This document shows, one piece after another, positions 11,528-33,500 of a stretch of 64,000 nucleotides of DNA (within the stretch, counting starts at the first letter, position 1; each line of letters opens with the position of its first letter). The position numbers were made by a program, and so were the translations under genes. Origin of the DNA: Oegoconia quadripuncta (Eukaryota > Arthropoda > Insecta > Lepidoptera > Autostichidae); the NCBI GenBank assembly GCA_949316235.1, contig OX438750.1:2990501-3054500 (forward strand), written 5' to 3'. Under the pieces are notes generated by a model that was not told where the DNA came from, searched no databases, and was given only the letters and a program-made list of their open reading frames with translations.

Positions 11528-12527
11528 TATCGTTGCAAATTAAACTATCTGCTTATACGATAATTTGGATTTTTTAATTACACCAATAATTTTGACAAAT
11601 AGCAAAGCACTTGCTATGGGCATCGCTATAGCTTTGAGCTCCTGGTTCACCTTAGACGTCCTCACGATGAGTGTAAAACATGCCCCAACGGTCATCAGCT
11701 GTACACACTGTCCTAACCACTGCTACTTAATGGATCTCATAGTGAAACGACAAGCATCATACATGTCGTCGTCGTAAAGCAAGACAGCGAAGTTCCCAGT
11801 GGTTTTATAATAATAATAATCTTTATTTGCCAAGAAAACAGTAAAAACTAAAAAGTCTTTGTGATTATGACAAAAAGGTCTGTAGCTCAGCATATGGTCG
11901 CTGGGAACCAGCGGCCGCTGATTTTCAGCCACAGCCTGCAAGTTATGTACAGTCCACCACACGTTGACCAAGCAACCATTGTACCTACATTGAACGCTTA
12001 ACATATTAACAGGTCCTTCGTGGGATTCCAATCAACACAAAGATGCCATCTGGTAGACCGTACATTTATCTCTTATTACTGGACTCAAGTGACACATAAA
12101 ATAAGCAGTTATTGAATTAAATTTGATGTAGGTATATGAAGAATGTACACATTAAATCATATTGGATACTCAACATCGAAATACGTTACGAGTCGCCGCA
12201 ACTTCGGACTGCTGTAACAACAGCCATTTTGAATGTAGAAAGCGAAACCGATAACGAGCTCCGCACAGGTGGAGGTTTTACTGGTAAGACTACCGGGAAA
12301 AGGTCGATCCGAGTTGGATTCAACAAAAAGCTCATATTTGATCTCCACGCAGTCGAGCTGTTTAAAGAGCTTCAAAATTTTCAAAATTAGAAAAACCTCT
12401 TGACACCTGTCAAAATATTTCAAGTAAGTCGGTCAAAATTATTGGTGTAATTGAAAAAATCCAAATTATCGTACCAACAATTTACCATGTAACTAAGCAG
12501 ATAGTTTAATTTGCAACGATAGTGATC
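11522..12527. mobile_element. 1-kb element with long inverted repeats
   Basis: Bases 11522-11596 are repeated in inverted orientation at 12432-12527, starting 'gatcactatcgttgcaaatt'. The right arm is 21 bases longer because the left arm lacks an internal 20-base block. This looks like a foldback or long-TIR DNA transposon. The interior includes a LINE-tail-like segment from 11806. No transposase was recognised. Confidence 0.65.
11806..12060 (-). mobile_element. LINE 3'-end fragment (minus strand)
   Basis: (ATA)n then 'atctttatttgccaagaaaa' is followed by a region resembling 31140-31330 (for example 'agctcagcat', 'ctgattttcagc'). This is the usual look of an antisense LINE 3' UTR with its microsatellite tail at the lower coordinate. 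Confidence 0.45.
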
Positions 12528-13462
12528 CAATGGCAGACACACGCGACGTTGGTACAATAACACTATTCAACGCTATCAATTGTCCCATACAAGTGAAAGA
12601 GGACAATATAAAGTATAGGAATTGTGGTTTATTAAATATTATACAACATATCGACATTTACGGCAAGTTTCGGACAAGCTATGTTGAACAGAATAAGCTT
12701 AGAATTCGCGGGACTGACACACCGTGCTCGGTCACTTCGATTTCATGTTCGGCTTGGAAATTGATTACCAGAGATCTATTGCATACGAAATTAAGCAAAT
12801 TGTCAGTCACGACCAAAGTGTCTGGTTTGTGGCCCGGACATGATATATTGTCCAAGAAAATGAAGAGAAAAGACAGTGGAAGTACAAATAACAGTTTTAA
12901 ATTCACACCCATAATGATTAGGTGACAATATGGTATGGCTCTTCTTGGCACGGCCACCATCACCAATTCCTGACATGCCATCTCGTATCTTCAAAACCGC
13001 GCACCTAACGAAGATCTGAGAAACAAGCTGACGTCATGTCGTTTAAAAGATGCAAGGGATTGGTGGATATGCCAAGATGAGTGCTGGCATTGCCACCTTG
13101 TGTTGATATATATACATATATCATATATACATCTTGTTTGCCTGCATTACATACATGTAGCTTTTTCGTTGTTTTATTTAAGGTGTCTCAGGTATACAGA
13201 TGGCGCTTCGAGTGACTCTGGTACTTATTGCTTGTAGACTGTTTTGTAGCGAATTTTATGTTTTATCAAGTAAGATCAATTTTTGGTAACAGTGTTGGGA
13301 GTAAAAGATTTAGAGATATGACATGCTAGTAGCACGAAAGCATGCTATTATTGAACAATTGCTACCTAGTGGCATGTTTATCGAAACCAGAATCGATTAC
13401 GTTCGACTTTTGAGTGTGCTGAGGGGGCGTGCTTTAAACGTGTCTGCTTATGAACATGATAT

Positions 13463-13777
13463 AACCGCCTCCGTGGCTCAATATAAACGAAATGACGAAT
13501 CGGAGTTCGCGGGTTCGATCGGGTATATGTTTAGTACTCTGGTTGGTGGTAGGGCATTTTAAATGTTCGCCTGGCTAGCTACCACCATCTTATCTAAATC
13601 TGCCGCCAAACAGCAATGTTAATAGCAGTGTTGTGTTCCGGTTGGCAGAGATAAGATAGCCAGTCCCCCAAATAAGATGGGGTTTCCGGGTCAGTACGCT
13701 CCCTTCGGCCTCATCTTCACTTAACATCGGGTGAGATTGAGGTGTGAAGTGCTAACCCGTTGTGCATAAATAAAAAG
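13463..13777 (+). mobile_element. SINE C, copy 1 (near full length)
   Basis: A tRNA-like head ('ccgcctccgtggctca', B-box-like 'gcgggttcgatcg') leads into the family body: 'gtccgcctggctagctacca'-type block, 'gttgtgttccggttg', 'gagataagatagccagtccc', 'gtttccgggtcagtacgct', 'cttcacttaacatcgggtg', ending in a short A-rich tail. The B-box is slightly mutated. Confidence 0.75.
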
Positions 13778-14985
13778 CAAAACATACAGTGGCTTTAAGA
13801 CTAGCTCGTGCGTCAAAATATAGGGCAGCTTAGCCTTTGACACCGACCACAATGATAGCGCGTTTTAGTATACAACTGGCGCCATCTAGTGATGTACCTT
13901 CAAAATACGCAGGCTAAGGTGCATCGTCTTTCCCAAACCGCCTTCCAACCCGAGCGCTATACGACACCTGTTAGAACCTGTAGTCTGTTTGTCATCAACT
14001 GTCTGATCTGATGATGCGCTGTGTAAGGGAGACCTCGTTGGTGTATTGCTGACTTTATATTATATCCAGAGGCAGAACTTTTCTAAGCAGGGACTAATGA
14101 TTTTTACAAGCTTTGCAAGGTTCGTATGTAAGTTGTCCGTTTCAAAATTTGCAAAGCAGTTTTAAATTTTTTGGCATATTTTATTTGGGTTCCAAACTCT
14201 CGTTTTAACACCAATGCAGTGGTGCCATTTTGATGGTTTTAATAACCCGGTCTATACCCAGTAATGTCTATGGTCTTCATACACTTTAATGCATAGAACG
14301 CTTGCTGAAGAAATATAGGTGTTCGGACGATTTGGGCCTTAATATCTGCCACATCTGAACTTCACTGTGTAACCGACCTAATGGGAATGTTGTAATGTTT
14401 GGTTTTAAAACAACCTTTAGTATTTCAATGTTAATGACTATTTGTTTGGTGTAGTAGTTAAAGACTGGCCGCTACATCTAGAGGTCGCGGGTTCGCAAAG
14501 GTCATGTTTGTGTTATATTAACAGTGCACCTTATATGAACGACGAACTGAAACGACCAGGTAGGTAATGGGGACGGTAGGTATAAATTTACAATATGTTC
14601 GTGTATTTTAATAAACCAACAGGTATCCATAATACAAACCTAGTTGCTCTGTGTGGAACTAGATGGCGCCATATGTATCTCGAAGAATATTTAATTGATA
14701 CGAAAAGTGTGTCCTTAGAAATTTATTAGAAATCTTATAGAATAATCTAATCCACTTTGGAGTCGGCTTAAGCGGCTACGCCATCTTGGGTTCCATCGTC
14801 ATCTGTAAACAATAAATTAGTTAAACACTTGATTTTGCAATGAACCAGGCAGTAGGGGGAATGGGGGAGGGGTAAACAACCATTGAAGATAGGAAATTCT
14901 CGTTCAATTTTAGAAAATAAAACTGCATCTGTACGTGTTACTATAGCATTCAATACAAGGGCTAAGGAAAGGAAAAGCTACAGTC
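13778..14985. other. Stretch without recognised genes
   Basis: No exon could be supported. A SINE A fragment ('ggtatccataatacaa', 'gtggaactagatggcgcc') lies at about 14626-14700. The rest is unassigned. Confidence 0.35.
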
Positions 14986-14989
14986 GAGG

Positions 14990-15436
14990 TCCTGTTGTAA
15001 CATTTAGGTCCGTAAGTCGCCTCCACAAAGTCAGTAATTCATTCAAAGGGTTTATGTATACGCTTTTTCAATAAAGTTCCTGTTACACAAAATCTTCCTT
15101 TCAATAAATTTAAAGATTTAAACAACAGAAACTTATTGAGAAAGCATATTATAAAATATCAGATTATTTAAATGATAAACAATCATGGACATAACCAGCC
15201 CATTCGCATAACCAGGCTATTTCACAATTAATAATGAAATATTATAATATAAAATAATAATTATGTAATATAAAAACCTTTTTTTTTTTAAAAAAAAAAA
15301 GAGCGACCTGTCGAGTTTCTTGCTTGTTCTTCTCAGGGGAAAATTGCCTTTTGAACAAGCAGTAGCTTTAAAAATGTAAAATCTGACCATTTTAAGTGTA
15401 CCCTGTGTACCTACAAAATAAAGCATTTTTGATTTG
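14990..15436 (+). mobile_element. 5'-truncated Jockey-like LINE 3' end
   Basis: It matches the end of the reverse-transcriptase ORF at 33510-34397 in decayed form (RLHKVSNSFKG, then KISDYL and a DKQSWT-like end). A 3' UTR block follows ('cttgcttgttcttctcaggg', 'aagtgtaccctgtgtaccta') with a (gattt)n tail. Parallel copies are at 43349 and 61375. Confidence 0.8.
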
Positions 15437-15679
15437 ATTTGATTTAATCAGACAATAAGAGTTTGGTTTCTGACATTTCAATTGTAGTAAAATGACACGG
15501 TCACATGGAATTAATTTTAGGTGGACCATGGCCCATGGATGTTTTTGATTTACATATTACTCTCATCAAGAAGTGTCCGTGGTCCACCCAGGTGAAATAA
15601 GCAGGTGGACCACGACCGACGAGGGACAAATATTAATTCGTCGGCAAACAAGATGGATCTATTTTTTCACTTTCTTCAT

Positions 15680-15770
15680 ACGCCCACACACACACGCTCA
15701 TACACAATCACACACACATACGCGCATATGTAATCACACACACTCACGCTCACACGCATACATCCTATCT
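15680..15770. repeat. CA-rich low-complexity tract
   Basis: Imperfect (CA)n interspersed with 'cgctca' and 'catacg' steps. No coding meaning. Confidence 0.7.
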
Positions 15771-16029
15771 CGCAACATAAGGCCGTTCCATTCCAGAGGG
15801 TGAGAGGCTGGTGATCTGTCACACAGGTTTCCTAGTACGGACACCAGTCTCTCACAAAATTTTGTACTTACATGTAGCATATCTCGTAGATTAAGGACCT
15901 ATTGTTTATACCTGTATACTTTTGTGAGAGAGAATAAAAACTTTTTGAATTTGAATTGAATTTGAATGAATCTATGCGAAAGTTTGGATATTTGTTGTTC
16001 AATCGTGACGAAGAGGATTTGAATGAACT

Positions 16030-16250
16030 TTGGTATACAGGGTGAATTTGAATTAGTGTAATTCCCATTAACTGGTGACGCTATACTCTTGATTACGAAC
16101 AGCTTTCCCCAAAGAATGGTTCTTTCGAATTAGATCAAGAAAATTTCGATTACCTTTACAAAGTAAATCATTCTGAAACCACCTTTAGTATGGCAGTCCA
16201 ACAATTTTCGACTGATTTCGGCTTAGGAAGTTATTCGTAATCATGGGGTC
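16030..16250 (-). mobile_element. Family I dispersed repeat copy
   Basis: Read on the minus strand it has the same order as 4340-4485: 'gttcgtaatcaagagtat' block, 'taatgggaattaca' and 'ttcaaattcaccctgtata'. A 'gaaaccacctttag' block lies on the other side. A second partial match follows at 16200-16250. Confidence 0.55.
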
Positions 16251-16555
16251 TACTCCTAACGAAAATAGCTTCGAATGTCCGTAACTTCGGACTTTTTGTT
16301 TCGTAGTGGCTGTGTCAATTATAATTAAACCAATCGTAATTATTTAGTTTTGTTGTATACATATAGCTGGACATCACATGTTAGTATGGGACGCAAGGAA
16401 CGTCTGAAGTTATGCAAATAAAGAAGTCTTAGCAATAGAAAGAATCCGAAGTTACGACCGTCCGAACCCCCAAATTTCAGCCTGTACAGTTGGAACTTAC
16501 TCTGGATTAAAATAGAATATTTTTAATACCGATAAAGTGAGGAGTTCCCGCGGGA

Positions 16556-16815
16556 TAAACAAACATTATTCCACGCAGGCGAAGGTACGTTCTGGGACGC
16601 AATGGATGTCGAGCAAAAGGCGGCAAGACTAAAATGGGACAGGCCTCTGCCGCATGCCAACAAAACTTTGGGCCAAGGCGGTAACTTGGCGGGCCTCATA
16701 AAAAATGGCGGGACTAGCTGGATACTTTTGAGAAAGTCTGGCCCGAGAAGACCATACACCGAGTGGAAAAAGAGGGAGGCCTCTGCCAAGCAGTGGGACA
16801 TTACAGGCTGATATA
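16556..16815 (+). mobile_element. LINE ORF2 C-terminal remnant
   Basis: Open frames give 'KWDRPLPHANKTLGQGG', 'GRPYTEWKKREA'-like and 'AKQWDITG' blocks. These resemble the end of RTE/Proto2-type LINE proteins, where a GRPxxRW motif precedes a final 'QQW' region. It ends just before a SINE A scrap (16838-16905). Confidence 0.5.
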
Positions 16816-16837
16816 AATAAATATATTTACAAAGAAA

Positions 16838-16905
16838 ATGTATCCATAATACAAGCCTAGTTGCTAAATATGGTAGTGCTGTGTGTATGTAAATTTCCTT
16901 TATTT
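16838..16905 (+). mobile_element. SINE A 3' scrap
   Basis: 'gtatccataatacaagcc', 'gctgtgtgtatgt' and a terminal 'ttatttattaatt' match the end of SINE A in decayed form. Confidence 0.45.
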
Positions 16906-16925
16906 ATTAATTAGCCACTTTTTGA

Positions 16926-28576
<11,651 letters not shown>

Positions 28577-28845
28577 AGTAGCAATTTTGAATGGAAATTT
28601 GGTCTGGTTACGCGAAACACTTTTCACCGGCGCCACTTAATAGATATCTGTGAGTAATCGTTACACGTATTTAGCCACAAACAACTTCTATGAGATTCCT
28701 TTTTTAACCCGAAATTGAATAGCTTTGAGTAATAAAGCTTTTATTCGCAAATATTACACAAACAAAATGGCAGGGACTAGGTAGAGGGGAACATGAGGGG
28801 AACGGACGCGGGTGGATTTTTTTTTTCATCGATTTTGAGGTTATG

Positions 28846-29236
28846 CTTTTTTTTTAGTTTTTTTTTCTCCTCTAGGAGAAGGCAAAGGGATCTAGCCCAT
28901 AACAGCCACGTCTATCTTATTTCTTCAGTTTGTTAGTCAGTCTCAGTCAAAACAAGTAATTCGTCGTATACTTGGCGTATACAGAGTCTAGTCACGGTCA
29001 AGTCATTCTTCAGTAAAGTGGCAGAATGCTTTACAAAAGATTTTGGCGGCTTCTTGTGGGAACCCGAAAGCTCCGTTACGCATTTTAATTTACACTTCCC
29101 TTCACTTGTACACCATCACTAACGTTTGCTGCACAATATTCTGCCATTATTAAGCTTCAAAAGTCAGAATGCACAAATTATAAGAATTATAAAGCAAAAT
29201 GCTACTTCACTCGCCGAGTTCCCGCCAAAAAGCCTC
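28846..29236 (-). mobile_element. Family D retroposon with 13-bp target duplication
   Basis: TTTTGAGGTTATG flanks both sides (28833-28845 and 29237-29249). On the minus strand it starts 'ggctttttggcgggaactcg' and ends 'cccttt' 'gccttctcctagaggag' with an A-rich tail, the second of the two tail types. It lies about 270 bases upstream of the ILF2 start codon. Confidence 0.9.
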
Positions 29237-30105
29237 TTTTGAGGTTATGTTGGTTTTAGGGTGTGTTACCATTTATTTAATCATTAAGCAAATATGACCT
29301 GCCATTTTAAATGTATACAACTCGCGTCACGCGCCGATACAAAATATACAGAAATTGTCGCTATCGCTATCTTGTAAATTAGGAAAAAATCCTTCTTCTA
29401 GCTTCTTCCTTGGTCAGAGTTCTATTATTAAACTTCCTCAAAACTTCAAACTATAATTAGTTATGGTACAATTCTGGTGAAATGCATGAAATACGTTCAA
29501 AAAGTTTCAAGAAGCTGTGACAGCAGGTTTCCAGGCCATTTAACTTTAAAAAAAGAGACAACCGGTCAAGTGCGAGTAGAAATCGTGCCCAGAGGGTTCT
29601 ACAGTAAGATTAAACCCACCATCACAGACTATTCAGAATGATTTACTATCATAAAATAGGTACATGATATTTAGTCCGATACACTTTTAACTTCCTATCC
29701 TTCCTTTCTTTACTATTTTTTGCACATAGATAGAGTAGGTGACCAATTACCTCATAATGTTTTCTAAGAATTCTGTATTTCCCGTTGATTTTTGAGGCTA
29801 ACTCTGCTTCAATTGAAAGTATTCCTATGAATGTTATTAATTTATAAAAAAATATGATTTTTAGTAATATTTACACGAAATTTAACCTCGTACTTTTAGG
29901 GGTCTCGCCGAGGGCCCGCTTCGCCCACGCCTAGCTACGCCACTGGGCACAGACTTCATACTGCTCACCCAAAGGAAATATAATCACTAAGTTTTTGCTC
30001 AACCTCATTCAGCTTTTTAGCTTAATTTGATTTAGGTCGATCGTAAAATAAACGACCGATTGCATTAGAATTAAAAGTTGAAGTTGAGTGTAAAATTAAT
30101 TACAA

Positions 30106-30250
30106 TGGTGTCGTTTCGGATGTAGGTACACCCACCAAACTAAAACCAGTTTTGGAGTGGTGCCGTCGCATCGTACTGTTCCAGGGAGAAAGAGACAGTA
30201 CTACTTTAAAACTGGTTTAGTTTAGTTGGTGTACATCCGAATCGATACCA
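30106..30250. mobile_element. Foldback MITE F, copy 1
   Basis: The arms 'tggtgtcgtttcggatgta' and complement of 'gtacatccgaatcgatacca' face each other, with 'accagttttggagtggtgcc' and 'aaaactggtttagtttag' inside. Related copies are at 57665 and 62728. Confidence 0.75.
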
Positions 30251-30493
30251 ATTTCTTTCCACTTGACAGGCCTCTAGTTGGCTTGGCCTACTACAGAACC
30301 TTCCCATGTTATATTACTCTATGACAGAACCCTAAAGAAATGTGACAGCCAGCAGATTTTGCTTCGATTGGTTTGATCAAAAATGACGTGGAGTTAAAAG
30401 GTTATGAATTCGTTTATTAAATCTAATAAATAAATAAGACTAACTTAAACCACAATTATTGTGACAGTAGTTTACAAATAAAGAATCTTCAAT

Positions 30494-30518
30494 ATGATTG
30501 AAATTTCGGATACTCAGA
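30494..30518 (+). CDS. GOT1B: GOT1B-like exon 1
   Basis: ATG to the donor A|gtaagt: MIEISDTQ plus one base of a Lys codon. Stop-containing A/T-rich leader lies upstream. The phase and the consensus donor fit exon 2 exactly. Confidence 0.88.
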
Positions 30519-33500
30519 GTAAGTAAACATTGTACATTGTTTGTTGGAAGTTGAGCAATTTTTTGTTCAATATCTTGAGATATTTATCACATAAATCTTA
30601 ACGTATGTGGCTCTAAAACGAATAAACTGTAATCTATGCACCGCTTTCTGGATGTGTCCTTTATTTACAAAGAGTTTACAGAACACATAGGTTATTAATT
30701 TGTACCAAAGGAAATTGATTAGTCTGGCAAAAGACGTAAGGTAATTTAAGACTTTTGGTGAGTTGTCTGCTGAAGAAATTAGTGTTAGGTATTTATTTTT
30801 CACCTCCTTTTTGAGAACTCAAAGCAGATTGGCTGTATCTTTATCCGACTGCCCCAGAAAAGAAGTAATATTTTTATTACAGAAAAATAAACACTATTGT
30901 TTGGGATATCTCTGACCAACATTTGGAATAAAGGTCGTGACGTTAAGTATGTATGTACTTCCTGTTCTGCCTAGCAAGAGAATAAACACTGTAAAGATTC
31001 TATAAAACAGAAAGCATATTATAAAATACCAGACTATTTAGATGATAATCAACATGGACATAACCAGCATATTCGTATGCCAGGCCATTTCACAATTTAT
31101 AATGAATTAGATAGATAGATAGATAGATAGATCGTTTATTTGTATCTCCAGTCACACACATACCATAAGTTCCAAAGCAATTGGATAAACATATTTTATA
31201 ACAATTCATAAAAGTAACATCAGGATACACTAGAGTATGTGTGTGCTACAGCCGTACAAATGGGTCATAGCTCAGTGTATATAATTGCTCAGAGAGCAAA
31301 ACACTGATTTTCAGCTATTACCCTATTACTAATTATTATTGTGCCTATTTGTAATAATTTGAATAGTTGTGCAACGCACATCCAGTTAATCATAAAAACA
31401 AAAATCACTTGATACAATCTTTTTACATAATACTCCATTAAAAAATTTGCATTCAGTCAGCAATTTTAAAGTAAATGAATAAGAATATGATAACTTTATT
31501 TGATCCATTTAGCATCACACATATATTGGGTCTTTACCTATGAAATTGGAGTTTTAGGATGAGTAGGAATTCCTGCGATTTTCAAAGCTATATCCAAATT
31601 GGTTTTTTATTATTTGCAAAATGGAATATTATTTCAAGGTTTCATACGAAATATTTTTTAATTTCTAGGCTAAATCACATAATAAAAATAATTTGAACAG
31701 AGCTCTTTTCAAAAGAACTTTTGAAACTTTTATAAAGCGGTTAATTTTAAAAATGAACACTGCCTATACTCAACTCAATGTTGTCGGATAATATACACAA
31801 AGTTTAGCTAAAGGATTTGCCGTTCTCAAAAAAAATCAAAAATGTTTGTATGGAGAAAACAGTCTTAATGAAATTCTTCATACGAAACGCCAATTTCATA
31901 GCTAAGGACCTAATATTACAAAATAATTGACCTGGTTGTATGTACTACATAATACAACATAAGATACAGAACAGCATTCTAAAAATAAGCAGTAGCCAGT
32001 TTTCAGTGTCGCATAGTAGTGTCAAATCAGATGCCCATGTCAGCATAGACTGTAGTCGATAGAAAAAACAACTCTAATGCTGGCTTTTATTTGGTCATTC
32101 CAATTACAGTCTATAGTTAGGTCTAGAAATTTTGTTTGTCACTTGTTCTATAATTTCTCCTTCATAGTCAACATTTACATTTTGTGAATGTACTTGAGAT
32201 GTATGAAATTGTATATATTTAGTTTTATCTATGTTTACTTTTAAATTATTTTCTGTATGCCCATTAATTATTTGTCTCAGTAAATAAATAAATAAATATC
32301 CTTTGACATACACACAGCGCCATCTAGTTCCACAGTAAGCAACTATATGCTTGTTTTGTGGATATCAGATGGTTGATAAAATACATAAATATTTTTTTTG
32401 TAAATAAATACTTATTATAAATGAAAACATCCATAACTCGGGTACACATGTCCGTATTCATCACACAAACATATACCCCTAGCGGGATTCGAACCCGCAA
32501 CCTTTTTGGTATAGTGGTCAGAGTTGCTAACCACTACACCAAACAGGTCGTGAATCTAATTAGCTGATTGCATGCTGTCAAATACTTACCATCAATTAGT
32601 ATAATGGTGCCATCTGCAAATAGTGCTTATGATCTCTATATAGGCATTTAAATAGTCATTAATATATACTACAAATAGCAAGAGTCCTAAAATACTGCCC
32701 TGCGGTACACCACAATTATATATTATACAAGACGAATTATATTTCGCAAATGTTTTTCTTTGCTCACAGTATCCAACAGACTTTACATCTATAACAAAGA
32801 TATGTTTTAATCCAATCAAGTGTGGGACCACATTCACTATATTTGGACGATTTAAAAAGCATTCGTTTATCATAGATCAGCATGGCCGCTCTTTTAAAAA
32901 TTATAAAATTATATCATTTCAGAAATTGGGGTAGGTCTGGCCGGATTTGGAATGACCTTCCTATTTCTCGGAGTTCTCCTGCTCTTTGATAAAGGCTTGC
33001 TCGCTATTGGTAATGTAAGTAGTCTTGTTTTTCTATTAATTTAAGATAAGATAAGATGTTTATTTACCAAAAAGGACCATACATAATTATACATTTGCTG
33101 TAGCATCCACACTAGGCTAGGCCTGTATCGTGGATGCCAAAATTTCCATATTAGAGAAACAATTTCACTGGTCATTACATTTTATAAGTAACATCATCTG
33201 TTAAATTAGACTTAGGGAGATAGACATGCATGCAGAACTAGCCTTAGATGTAACTAGCACGTTAGAGTTGTACAAGTTACTCACAAAGTCAAAGTCAAAG
33301 TCAAAAAATATTTATTTCGTAGGATAAAGATTATCACTTGAAAACGTCACATTTTTTATCTTAATATTAAAATTATTGACATTTTTGCTCATTCGCAAAG
33401 CAGATTCCCCAGAGAAGAACGAGCAAGAAACTCAAGGGTTGCTCTTTTAAATAAGTTTGGGTTACAATTATATTATATTGTATAATTAGGCTGAATATCG

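Larger units (their letters stand above)
28577..30493. promoter_or_regulatory. Shared upstream region of ILF2 (minus) and GOT1 (plus)
   Basis: The start codons of the two reconstructed genes face away from each other across this 1.9-kb stretch, so both promoters presumably lie here. The segment next to ILF2 is GC-rich. No convincing TATA element or defined start site could be singled out on either side. A family D retroposon (28846-29236) and a foldback element (30106-30250) occupy part of it. The block near 29550 ('ccggtcaagtgcgagtag') resembles another dispersed insect repeat. Confidence 0.5.

Noticed and set aside
12530..12925. 131-codon open frame just after the inverted-repeat element
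   Set aside because: It is the longest unassigned frame nearby, but its product has no recognisable domain, the composition is ordinary intergenic, and no splice or promoter context supports it.
15680..15770. Protein-coding histidine-rich segment
   Set aside because: Pure CA-type low complexity, so any frame gives a His/Thr-rich string.
28577..28636. Upstream extension of ILF2 (20 more residues)
   Set aside because: The in-frame extension starts with GTG, not ATG; the first ATG at 28576 gives the expected RGG-type N-terminus.
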